From JAUIAI01 sp049680625 (GTDB lineage: Bacteria; Pseudomonadota; Gammaproteobacteria; Burkholderiales; Burkholderiaceae_E), in the NCBI GenBank assembly GCA_049680625.1, contig JBAUID010000189.1, positions 1-8,419 of the forward strand: DNA of 8,419 bases, read 5' to 3'. The notes under the pieces were generated by a model, which made no database searches, was not told the origin of the DNA, and saw nothing but the letters and a program-made list of their open reading frames with translations. Positions within the stretch are counted from its first letter, which is position 1, and every line of letters begins with the position of its first letter. Position numbers and translations under genes: made by a program. Positions 1 to 5,807 of the stretch are shown one piece after another.

Positions 1-445
1 CGCTCCGGTCAAGGAGCTTTGCTTCATAGCCTGTCTGCGCGACCGCATCAATCAATGACGCAAGTTCCGCGCTGCCCGTGACATGGGCCCGTTCGGTCGC
101 GAGGTTAATTGTCGCCGTGGCTACACCGGGCACTGCTTTCAGGGCCTTTTCCACTCGGCCGACGCAGGAGGCGCAGGTCATGCCGTTGATCGTCAAGTCG
201 ATCGAGGTGCTTGGAACGTTGTATCCAACATCTCGAACTGCATTGGCCAGCAGGTCGCGCGCGACTGGCGCTGAAAGCGTTACTTGCGCCTTTTCGGTAG
301 CCAGGTTCACGCTCGCGTTTGCCACGCCGGGTACACTTTTCAACGCCGCCTCGACGCGGCCGACACACGATGCGCAGGTCATCCCGTCGATCGGGAAGGT
401 CACTTTTTCTTGGGCTTGCAAATGCGCTCTGACTGGTGCGTTCAT
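1..445 (-). CDS. copA: CopA-type copper-exporting P-type ATPase, N-terminal part (runs off the left edge)
   Basis: This is the amino end of a Cu(+)-exporting P1B-1 ATPase of the inner membrane. It reads without a stop from the ATG at 445-443 to the window edge, giving 148 residues. Two consecutive heavy-metal-associated (HMA) domains are visible, at about residues 14-78 and 82-146. Each carries the copper-binding motif GMTCASC, with cysteine pairs C24/C27 and C91/C94. Family knowledge: such domains receive Cu(I) from chaperones and regulate the pump. The membrane and ATPase domains would lie left of position 1 and cannot be seen. The start is well supported: an AAAGGAGG ribosome-binding site (451-458) lies 5 nt upstream. 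A CueR-type promoter precedes it (483-513), so copper induction is likely. The two HMA domains resemble each other, which suggests an old internal duplication. A free-standing two-domain metallochaperone is a less likely alternative, because the frame stays open to the edge. Confidence 0.9.
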   Translation of the reverse strand, partial: MNAPVRAHLQAQEKVTFPIDGMTCASCVGRVEAALKSVPGVANASVNLATEKAQVTLSAPVARDLLANAVRDVGYNVPSTSIDLTINGMTCASCVGRVEKALKAVPGVATATINLATERAHVTGSAELASLIDAVAQTGYEAKLLDRS

Positions 446-482
446 CACCGCCTCCTTTCATTGAATACCTCATTCACCAGAA

Positions 483-513
483 AAGATAACGCTTCCAACG
501 GTTGGAAGGTCAA
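483..513 (-). promoter_or_regulatory. CueR-type copper-responsive promoter of copA
   Basis: On the minus strand a TTGACC -35 box (513-508) is separated by exactly 19 bp from a TATCTT -10 box (488-483). The long spacer is the hallmark of MerR-family activation, in which the regulator twists DNA to realign the two boxes. Within the spacer lies the perfect dyad CTTCCAACGGTTGGAAG (492-508, plus-strand reading). This matches the known CueR/HmrR operator plan, ACCTTCC then 7 nt then GGAAGGT, with the right-hand GGT degraded. Transcription would start near 476, giving a leader of about 30 nt that includes the copA ribosome-binding site. The cognate CueR gene is not in the window. Confidence 0.87.
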
Positions 514-541
514 GAGAAATCTGCACGTTTTTTTACTCGTG

Positions 542-562
542 ACCCTCCAACGGTGGGAATGC
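542..562. promoter_or_regulatory. Degenerate second CueR-like operator upstream of copA
   Basis: This 21-bp stretch shares the 9-bp block TCCAACGGT with the primary copA operator and is centred 52 bp further upstream. Read on the minus strand, its half-sites are GCATTCC and GGAGGGT, close to the CueR half-sites ACCTTCC and GGAAGGT. On the plus strand a GTGACC hexamer (539-544) sits in the -35 register, but the expected -10 position holds GGGCAA, so no working promoter is evident. It could be an auxiliary binding site, the relic of a duplicated promoter, or chance. Confidence 0.35.
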
Positions 563-581
563 GGGGCAAACATCGCCAACT

Positions 582-854
582 TCACCACAAAATCGCCGCG
601 CTGACGCCGATGACGTGCAAAAGGTGTCCGAGCAGTAACACGATCCTGACTAACGTCACAAGTGATTGAATCGCGATATTTTCGCGTGACCGCCTGAACC
701 GACTAACCTGCATTCGAGTCATTAGTCCTCGCGCTACGCTGCTTGTATCCCCAGTATCCCGGTCGAATGCTGATAGCGCTTTAGCGGATCCGAGAGCAAT
801 CCACAAGCGCTCGCTCGATAATGGCTCAAAGGTTCCGCATTGCTTTTGAAACAC
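582..854 (-). CDS. Hypothetical small protein with hydrophobic C-terminus
   Basis: Function not recognised. The 90-codon frame begins inside the 3' end of the neighbouring frame at 826-1203 (29-bp overlap). A more believable start is the internal ATG at 722 (residue 45), which has GCGAGGA just upstream. That gives a 45-residue protein with a basic N-terminus (several Arg in residues 1-15) and one strongly hydrophobic segment over the last 30 residues, ending in SAAILW. This layout fits a single-pass small membrane protein. It lies upstream of the copA promoter on the same strand, so it could be read toward copA, but no metal-binding motif is evident. A chance open frame in decayed DNA is a real alternative. 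Confidence 0.3.
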   Translation of the reverse strand: MFQKQCGTFEPLSSERLWIALGSAKALSAFDRDTGDTSSVARGLMTRMQVSRFRRSRENIAIQSLVTLVRIVLLLGHLLHVIGVSAAILW

Positions 855-1203
855 GCACGCGATTCGTGTTTCTCGATTGCTTACGTCGCTGTTTACGCCG
901 CTTTAACACGCGCAGTTTCTCGTCGATCTGCCACTCGGTGACATGCTCTCGTACATAATTCGACAGTAGCGGCGATGCTACCGACAGAATCGACACGATC
1001 GCGACGTAGGTGATTAGTAGTTCCCCTATCGGTATGCTTTTCAAGGGGCGAGCAATGCCAACGAAGGCGGCGATAAACCAGTGGCTGCTGCTGATAGAAC
1101 CAGTCAACAATAGTATGCCAAGTTGATTTCGCGACAACCGTGAGGGGAGGCTCAGTAGCGGAAAGGTAATAACGTGCAATGCGACACCATTTATTGTCAG
1201 CAT
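826..1203 (-). CDS. Hypothetical membrane protein, about 3 hydrophobic segments and a basic tail
   Basis: Function not recognised. The 125-residue translation shows hydrophobic stretches at roughly residues 5-20, 28-50 and 58-81. A strongly basic C-terminal tail follows (about residues 97-125, including KRRKQRRKQ), with the final hydrophobic stretch followed by YVREHVTEWQID. That is the pattern of a small multi-pass membrane protein with a cytoplasmic basic tail. No clear Shine-Dalgarno sequence precedes the ATG at 1203; only AAGACC is present. No promoter was recognised in the 88 bp upstream. It sits on the same strand as the Crp/Fnr remnant and methyltransferase gene to its right. The membrane-like composition favours a real or recently real gene, but the missing translation signal keeps confidence low. 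Confidence 0.4.
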   Translation of the reverse strand: MLTINGVALHVITFPLLSLPSRLSRNQLGILLLTGSISSSHWFIAAFVGIARPLKSIPIGELLITYVAIVSILSVASPLLSNYVREHVTEWQIDEKLRVLKRRKQRRKQSRNTNRVRVSKAMRNL

Positions 1204-1291
1204 TTAGGTCTTACGCTAGGAATCCATTCCGCGACGGGGACTCTATCGGGCATCGACAAGAAGCACTGCACCTGTTCGCCATTCGCCACAT

Positions 1292-1540
1292 TCAAATCTT
1301 ACGGGTAGCCAGTTCCCGATAGAGCGATTCGGCCGAAACGCCAATCTGAGCGGCGATGCTCTTCCATTGACCCTTCGGAGGAAATTCGCCGTCGAGCCAG
1401 TCGAGCCAGGCGTCAACGCGTTCGCTGACCTTTTTCATCCGCAAGATCTCGCTGAGCTGGCGCGCCGATTGAAGCATCTGAGCCAGGTGCGCTGACCATG
1501 TATATGCCAAGTCCGAATTGGCCTTAAGCCGCGAGCGTTT
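1292..1540 (-). pseudogene. Crp/Fnr-family transcriptional regulator, 3' remnant
   Basis: The open stretch runs from just after an in-frame stop at 1541-1543 to the TGA at 1292-1294. It encodes only the C-terminal part of a Crp/Fnr-family regulator. Visible are the end of the dimerisation helix (HLAQMLQSARQLSEIL), a linker (VSERVDAWLDWL) and a winged-helix DNA-binding motif (KGQWKSIAAQIGVSAESLYR). Complete members are about 210-230 residues and begin with a cyclic-nucleotide-binding-like sensor domain; here that domain is entirely absent. The only candidate starts are non-ATG (TTG at 1510) or ATGs inside the helix, none with a good ribosome-binding site. The break lies within about 20 bp of the methyltransferase stop, so a deletion probably fused the two loci. 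Translation as a free DNA-binding fragment is possible but less likely. Confidence 0.75.
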
Positions 1541-1560
1541 TCAATGCGGAGCTAAACAGA

Positions 1561-2121
1561 TCACACCCACCCAACAAAACGTGGCACTCGCCTCAAATAA
1601 TCACGATACGCCGCGCCGTATTCTTTCTCAAGCCATGATTCCTCCGCGAAGGGAGCAACGATGTACATACCTGCCCAAAGGCCTAGCAGCCAATTCGCGT
1701 ACGATGAATTGATTGCAATTACGGCCCCAATCATGCCAACAATTGAGAATACGTATATCGGATTTCGGCTGAACGCGAACCAGCCATCAGTCTTTAGCTC
1801 GTTCGCTTCTCCGTGTGCGACACTCCACCCAAGCTTCATTGTAATTGCAGTAGCAATGCCAAACCCAACCACAATCAGGAGCCATCCAGTCAATTGCAAC
1901 GCACCTGATCGAGACCCTAAACCCTCGAAGTCAAGTACGCAAACCAAAACGAGCGCAATAAACATGGTGCGAAACAACGCCCAAAAGACAGCATATTGCC
2001 AACTCGCCTTGCTCGGTGGTGGCCAGAATATAAAACTCTTTCTGAGCAGGCCCACGATAGACAGAAGTAACAAGCTGGAGCCGGCAACCAAACCAATGGC
2101 AAAGATCGAAGTCGTAATCAT
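1561..2121 (-). CDS. Isoprenylcysteine carboxyl methyltransferase-like (ICMT/PEMT) membrane protein
   Basis: A 186-residue integral membrane protein of the ICMT/phospholipid-methyltransferase superfamily. The family signature is clear: W99 and H103-G-E before ELKTDGWF, then the SRNPIY motif (residues 118-123), and near the end E160-E161, the KEYGAAYRDY segment and the RRVPRF motif (177-182). These residues form the S-adenosylmethionine site in studied members. Hydrophobic segments lie at about 4-25, 43-63, 76-96 and 122-155. Bacterial members are not tied to prenylated proteins and their substrates are mostly unknown. CzcN and NccN, found in Cupriavidus metal-resistance operons, belong to this superfamily, so a metal-locus association has precedent, but the exact role here is unproven. 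The length is normal and the frame intact. The Shine-Dalgarno sequence before the ATG at 2121 is weak. The Crp/Fnr remnant lies 20 bp downstream. Confidence 0.87.
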   Translation of the reverse strand: MITTSIFAIGLVAGSSLLLLSIVGLLRKSFIFWPPPSKASWQYAVFWALFRTMFIALVLVCVLDFEGLGSRSGALQLTGWLLIVVGFGIATAITMKLGWSVAHGEANELKTDGWFAFSRNPIYVFSIVGMIGAVIAINSSYANWLLGLWAGMYIVAPFAEESWLEKEYGAAYRDYLRRVPRFVGWV

Positions 2122-2249
2122 GGATTTTTAACGGACAGAACTTAGCGGCGTTTGCTGCGCTGCGCGGTTCTGCACAAAGTGCCGCTTCGCGCAGTGAATC
2201 AGATAATGAGTGCGGCTATTCATTACGATCCGAGCTGACTGTTTGGTGA

Positions 2250-2417
2250 TCACACGATACCCAGCCAGTGATAAATCCAACAGTGGCTAAGGTAGCCGCC
2301 CACTATCGTCAATAACCCGAGACTAGTCTCACGCAAATAGTGTTCACTGCGCGTTGTACGTTGATTCGAATGAATCGGCACCAGCCTTTGATAGTCGATA
2401 CATCTCCTGAAATTCAT
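2250..2417 (-). CDS. Short open frame after merR, possible single-pass membrane peptide
   Basis: A 55-codon minus-strand frame from the ATG at 2417 to the TGA at 2250-2252, just downstream of the merR gene at 2448. The translation has a polar, basic first half (about residues 1-30) and a hydrophobic second half (from TSLGLLTIVGGYL to the end, with Cys, His and Trp). No Shine-Dalgarno sequence precedes the ATG and no homology is recognised. It may be a gene remnant or chance; it is listed because of its position next to a metal regulator and its membrane-like C-terminus. Confidence 0.18.
   Translation of the reverse strand: MNFRRCIDYQRLVPIHSNQRTTRSEHYLRETSLGLLTIVGGYLSHCWIYHWLGIV
2282..2304. 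repeat. Bulged hairpin
   Basis: GGCTA (2285-2289) pairs with TAGCC (2293-2297) across a 3-nt loop, and the flanking AGT and ACT (2282-2284, 2302-2304) pair outside a 4-nt bulge. No T-tract follows on either strand, so it is not a standard terminator. It lies about 145 bp downstream of the merR stop. Confidence 0.35.
2319..2330. repeat. 12-bp perfect palindrome GAGACTAGTCTC
   Basis: A perfect 12-bp dyad with no spacer in gene-poor DNA. It could be a repressor operator for the minus-strand methyltransferase gene about 200 bp away, or chance. No promoter boxes are placed around it in a recognisable way. Confidence 0.35.
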
Positions 2418-2447
2418 GTTGTCATCATAAATTGTTTGCCATGGTGC

Positions 2448-2960
2448 TTATTTGGCTGCCCGCTTGTCAGAAGAAGTAACGGTAGAGCGCGAAGAAGTGC
2501 GATGCCCGGGTCGATGTGTACCTGGGATATGACCAGCAGATGCCGTTGGCACTTTCGGGTTTTGGCGCGCAGCCTTGTTCAACCCATCAAGGATGCCGCA
2601 ATCGGCCGCTGCGCGCGCGTCGTCGCACCGATCACGCAGTTCGCCCAAGTCTTTTCGTAAGCGGCGAAGGTCTCGGATACGTTGTTCAACGTGCCCGATA
2701 TGTTCTTCGAGCAATGAGTTCACGCCATCGCAATCCTCTTGCGGATTGTCCTTGAAGTGCAGCAAGGTACGAATTTCATTTAAGGTCATATCGAGATTGC
2801 GGCAGTGCCTGATGAACGATAAGCGCTGCGCGTGTTCATCGTTGTACACACGGTAATTTGCGCTTGATCTGGATGCCGATGGCATTAATTTCTCACGCTC
2901 GTAGAACCGAATGGTTTCAGTTTGCGTGCTGGTAAGACGGGCGAGTTCGCCAATTTTCAT
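2448..2960 (-). CDS. CadR/PbrR-type MerR-family metal-responsive regulator (divergent copy)
   Basis: A MerR-family activator-repressor of the Cd/Pb/Zn-sensing CadR-PbrR group. The N-terminal winged helix-turn-helix (about residues 1-70) is typical: KIGELARLT, ETIRFYERE, NYRVYNDEHA and the RHCRNLDMTLNEIRTLL segment. A dimerisation helix follows (about 80-113), then a metal loop. The metal-site cysteines C77, C112 and C121 are all present, and the 9-residue gap between the last two matches the Pb(II)-binding trio of Cupriavidus PbrR691 rather than the 7-residue gap of P. putida CadR. The Cys usually found at position 12 is Thr. Beyond residue 130 there is an atypical 40-residue tail rich in Ser, Thr, His and Arg, so the protein is longer (170) than the usual ~145. 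It is divergent from the ATPase gene, with the operator at 3003-3033 between them. A GAGG ribosome-binding site lies 8 nt before the ATG. Predicted role: metal-dependent control of the ATPase promoter and probably of its own. Confidence 0.93.
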   Translation of the reverse strand: MKIGELARLTSTQTETIRFYEREKLMPSASRSSANYRVYNDEHAQRLSFIRHCRNLDMTLNEIRTLLHFKDNPQEDCDGVNSLLEEHIGHVEQRIRDLRRLRKDLGELRDRCDDARAAADCGILDGLNKAARQNPKVPTASAGHIPGTHRPGHRTSSRSTVTSSDKRAAK

Positions 2961-2981
2961 TGCAGTTGCCTCGAAAAGCGT

Positions 2982-2991
2982 GGAACGTTCC
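2982..2991. repeat. 10-bp palindrome GGAACGTTCC in the merR leader
   Basis: A perfect 10-bp dyad between the minus-strand merR start (2960) and the MerR-type promoter (3003-3033). It would fall in the merR promoter or leader. It may be an extra operator or chance; no known consensus was matched with confidence. Confidence 0.3.
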
Positions 2992-3002
2992 TCAATCTCC
3001 CC

Positions 3003-3033
3003 TTGACCTTAAAGTAAGTTTAAGGTTTTTAAT
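3003..3033 (+). promoter_or_regulatory. MerR-type metal-responsive promoter/operator of the Zn/Cd/Pb ATPase
   Basis: TTGACC (-35, 3003-3008), a 19-bp spacer, then TTTAAT (-10, 3028-3033). Overlapping it is a perfect dyad: ACCTTAAA (3006-3013), 5 nt, TTTAAGGT (3019-3026). This is the same architecture and register as the copA promoter, and the A/T-rich inner half-sites point to a CadR/PbrR-type rather than a CueR-type protein. It is the only MerR-type operator seen next to either merR gene, so one or both local regulators probably bind here. The predicted transcript starts near 3040, giving a leader of only about 24 nt before the ATPase start. Confidence 0.87.
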
Positions 3034-3063
3034 GAGTGATCTCAAGTCATTTGAACCCAAATA

Positions 3064-5310
3064 ATGGACGCAAAGAACCACAAGCACGACCATCGGTCAG
3101 ACGGGCGACACAGTGCGGACCACCTCAGTGATGACGCGGGGCCCTCCAAAAGTGTTGTCGGCCCGAGCGGGACAGTCTTACGAATCCCGTCAATGGACTG
3201 CCCGACAGAGGAGGCCGAAATTCGGCGGGCATTAACCGATATTGCCGGATTACGCGGGCTTCGATTTCAGCTGGCGGCCCGCACCGTCACAGTCGACGCG
3301 CCGGTCGCGCAAATTCCTGAGATCATCGCGGCAATCCGCGGCGCTGGTTTTACGCCACAAGAAATCGCGCACGGCTCCGAATCAGATCAACGTCCAGGCT
3401 TGTTTGCCAACGAGATGACGCGATACGCGTTGGCGCTAGCGTTGGCGATATCAGCTGAGTTGATTGCGTTTTTCGCCGCTAAGACTCCGCTCACTATCGG
3501 TATCGGTATGTTGGTGGCCGTTGCTGCGATTGGACTGGCTGGGTTTGCAACCTACCGCAAAGGCCTGGTCGCGCTGAGTCAGGCACGCTTAAACATCAAC
3601 GCACTGATGACGGTTGCCGTTACTGGCGCATTTCTCATTGGTCAGTGGCCGGAGGCGGCGATGGTCATGGCTTTGTATGCGATCGCTGAACTCATTGAGG
3701 CGCGTGCGGTCGACCGGGCCCGCAATTCCATTAAGGGACTACTGGATCTGACACCAGAGATGGCCCAAGCGCGCACGCCCGATGGCAACTGGCAAGACAT
3801 GCTTGCGGCTGATGTTCAAATCGATGCGATAGTCCGGGTCCGTCCGGGTGCTCGTGTGCCATTGGATGGCGTGATCACCAAGGGCGAGAGTGCCATTGAC
3901 CAAGCATCGGTTACCGGTGAAAGCATTCCAGTGGATAAAGCGACAGGAGACACGGTATTTGCTGGCACGATCAACCAAACCGGCATGCTTGAAGTGCGCG
4001 TCACCGCACCAGCGAATGATTCGACAATCGCCCGGATCATCCACGCGGTAGAGCAAGCACAAGGCACCCGAGCGCCGACTCAAAAATTTGTTGATCAGTT
4101 TGCCTCGGTCTACACGCCCTTGGTGTTTGTGGTCGCGTTAGCGGTCGCATTGCTGACGCCCTGGTTGCTCGGCTGGAGCTGGATGGATGCGATCTATAAG
4201 GCCTTGGTGCTCTTAGTCATCGCGTGCCCTTGTGCGTTGGTCATTGCAACGCCCGTATCTGTGGTCAGCGGACTGGCCGCGGCCGCCCGACGCGGCATCC
4301 TGATTAAGGGCGGCGTGTACCTTGAGCAGGCGTGTCAGCTCAAGGCTATCGCATTGGATAAAACCGGCACGATCACGGAAGGAAAACCAAAGCTGGTTGC
4401 CACCGAAGTACTTGATTCAACATTCAACGAAGATACGTTGCTGACTTGGGCGGCATCGCTGGCCACCACCTCCGATCACCCGGTTTCGTTCGCCATCTCG
4501 CGCGGTCTCAATGAGGGCGGTATTCAGCCAACAATCAGCGTGGAAAACTTTACCGCGATGCCGGGCCGCGGCGTAAAGGGATCCATTGAAAACCGGCAAC
4601 TAACCCTGGCAAATCACCGATGGGTTGAGGAGCAAGGACTTTGCAGTGAGCAGATTGAATCACGCCTGCGCGAACACGAGAAGCAGGGACGCAGCATAAC
4701 CATGTTGGCAACCAATGAAGCGGTTCTGGCAATTTTCGCCGTTGCGGACACAATCAAGGATAGTTCTCGGCAAGCCCTCAGTGATCTGCATGCTCTTGGA
4801 CTACGGTCGGTCATGTTGACCGGCGACAACCAACTCACCGCCCAAGCCATCGGAAAGCAAGCGGGTATCGACGAGGTCAGGGGCGGCCTGTTGCCCGAAG
4901 ACAAATTGTCGGCAATAAAGGCGCTGCAAGCCGACCATGGGATCACGGGCATGACTGGGGACGGTATCAATGATGCGCCCGCACTCGCGCAGGCTGACAT
5001 TGGATTTGCTATGGGCGGAGCAGGCACTGATACCGCAATGGAAGCCGCTGACGTTGTGATCATGAATGATGACTTGGGGCGAATCGCGGACACCGTTCGT
5101 CTGTCACAGGCAACCCGATCGGTGCTCTGGCAAAACATTGCACTGGCCCTGGGAATCAAGGCTGTGTTTCTGGTCCTCGCGCTGTTTGGCAACGCGACGA
5201 TGTGGATGGCCGTTTTCGCTGATATGGGGGCAAGCTTGATCGTCGTTTTCAATGGTCTGCGCTTATTGGGTACGGATACCCGCACTAAACATAAACTCAC
5301 AAGCAACTAG
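3064..5310 (+). CDS. cadA: Zn(II)/Cd(II)/Pb(II)-exporting P1B-2 type ATPase (CadA/ZntA/PbrA family)
   Basis: An inner-membrane, ATP-driven pump that exports divalent soft metals from the cytoplasm. It is a full-length 748-residue P1B ATPase. In order: a His/Asp-rich N-tail (HKHDH at residues 6-10); one HMA-like domain (about 38-103) with motif SMDCPTEE (Cys46 only, not the CxxC of copper domains); two leading membrane helices; actuator TGES (284-287); the membrane metal motif CPC (388-390); phosphorylation site DKTGT (Asp432); nucleotide-site His-Pro (472-473); MLTGDN (T586-N589); and hinge TGDGINDAP (631-639). Lys699 and Asp720 (in ADMG), in the last two helices, are the P1B-2 marks that separate Zn/Cd/Pb pumps from copper pumps. 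The substrate cannot be narrowed by sequence, but the PbrR-like cysteine spacing in both flanking regulators hints at Pb(II). The MerR-type promoter at 3003-3033 should drive it. The ribosome-binding site before the ATG is weak. The second merR begins 9 bp after the stop. Confidence 0.95.
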   Translation: MDAKNHKHDHRSDGRHSADHLSDDAGPSKSVVGPSGTVLRIPSMDCPTEEAEIRRALTDIAGLRGLRFQLAARTVTVDAPVAQIPEIIAAIRGAGFTPQEIAHGSESDQRPGLFANEMTRYALALALAISAELIAFFAAKTPLTIGIGMLVAVAAIGLAGFATYRKGLVALSQARLNINALMTVAVTGAFLIGQWPEAAMVMALYAIAELIEARAVDRARNSIKGLLDLTPEMAQARTPDGNWQDMLAADVQIDAIVRVRPGARVPLDGVITKGESAIDQASVTGESIPVDKATGDTVFAGTINQTGMLEVRVTAPANDSTIARIIHAVEQAQGTRAPTQKFVDQFASVYTPLVFVVALAVALLTPWLLGWSWMDAIYKALVLLVIACPCALVIATPVSVVSGLAAAARRGILIKGGVYLEQACQLKAIALDKTGTITEGKPKLVATEVLDSTFNEDTLLTWAASLATTSDHPVSFAISRGLNEGGIQPTISVENFTAMPGRGVKGSIENRQLTLANHRWVEEQGLCSEQIESRLREHEKQGRSITMLATNEAVLAIFAVADTIKDSSRQALSDLHALGLRSVMLTGDNQLTAQAIGKQAGIDEVRGGLLPEDKLSAIKALQADHGITGMTGDGINDAPALAQADIGFAMGGAGTDTAMEAADVVIMNDDLGRIADTVRLSQATRSVLWQNIALALGIKAVFLVLALFGNATMWMAVFADMGASLIVVFNGLRLLGTDTRTKHKLTSN

Positions 5311-5319
5311 GCGATCATC

Positions 5320-5763
5320 ATGCGCATCGGCGACCTGGCTAAGTTGATCGGCATATCAGTAGAAACAATTCGTTTCTACGAACGTGCCGGGTTGTTACCA
5401 GCGCCAGAGCGGACGGGTAACAACTATCGAGTTTACTCAGCAATTCACGAAGAACAACTACTGTTCATCCGGCAGTGCCGCACCTTGGATATCAGCCTTG
5501 ACGATATTCGAATGTTACTGAGACTGCGCGACAAACCGTCAGAGGACTGCAGTGCAATTAATGAACTGGTCGACCAACACATCGTGAATGTTGCGCAAAA
5601 AATTCAAGCGCTTCGGAATCTGCAGAAAACGCTGCGCCGGCTACGGGCAACCTGTGACGCCGGGAAACCGGTTAGCTGCTGCGGAATTTTAGAGGGACTC
5701 AAACACTCTGGCATTCGCGGAACACTGATCGCAGCACGTCGGGATGTGCGAGGCAATGGGTAA
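5320..5763 (+). CDS. Second CadR/PbrR-type MerR-family regulator, downstream of the ATPase
   Basis: A 147-residue MerR-family metal sensor of normal length for the CadR-PbrR group. The DNA-binding domain (about 1-70) is clear: RIGDLAKLIG, VETIRFYERAG, NNYRVYSAIH and the RQCRTLDISLDDIRMLL segment. The metal cysteines C77, C112 and C121 are present, plus an adjacent C120. As in the upstream paralogue, the Cys normally at position 12 is missing (Ile here). The two proteins are only about half identical, concentrated in the DNA-binding half, so this is not a recent duplication. The ATG lies 9 bp after the ATPase stop, so it is very probably co-transcribed and translationally coupled; no separate promoter was seen. 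This gives a feedback loop in which metal induces both pump and regulator. Whether it binds the operator at 3003-3033, or another site such as 7892-7922, is unknown. Confidence 0.93.
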   Translation: MRIGDLAKLIGISVETIRFYERAGLLPAPERTGNNYRVYSAIHEEQLLFIRQCRTLDISLDDIRMLLRLRDKPSEDCSAINELVDQHIVNVAQKIQALRNLQKTLRRLRATCDAGKPVSCCGILEGLKHSGIRGTLIAARRDVRGNG

Positions 5764-5807
5764 TACTCTCGCGCGCCATACTGTTTAAGAAATAGCCCCA
5801 AGGCAGC

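Larger units (their letters stand above)
2122..2447. other. Gene-poor stretch between the methyltransferase and the first MerR gene
   Basis: These 326 bp hold no recognisable gene. They lie upstream of the methyltransferase gene and downstream of the minus-strand merR gene, so a methyltransferase promoter should be here, but no convincing -35/-10 pair was found. What can be seen is one short minus-strand open frame (2250-2417), a bulged hairpin (2282-2304) and a 12-bp palindrome (2319-2330), described separately. Confidence 0.6.

Noticed and set aside
78..473. Long open frames on both strands over the copA 5' region
   Set aside because: The minus-strand frame with GMTCASC motifs, a strong ribosome-binding site and a CueR promoter is clearly the gene; the others are out-of-frame by-products of its composition.
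1661..2131. Plus-strand open frame of 156 codons
   Set aside because: It is antisense to the methyltransferase gene, whose motifs are conserved; no hydrophobic or motif pattern supports it.
4614..5306. Minus-strand open frame of 230 codons
   Set aside because: It is antisense to the conserved ATPase nucleotide-binding and C-terminal domains and has no family features.
3064..5310. Assignment of this ATPase as a second copper pump
   Set aside because: It lacks CxxC in its HMA domain and carries the Lys699/Asp720 pair of P1B-2 Zn/Cd/Pb pumps; its promoter and neighbours are CadR/PbrR-type.
5240..5319. Separate MerR-type promoter for the second regulator
   Set aside because: No TTGAC-type -35 with a 19-bp spacer and dyad was found at the end of the ATPase gene; the 9-bp gap instead suggests co-transcription.
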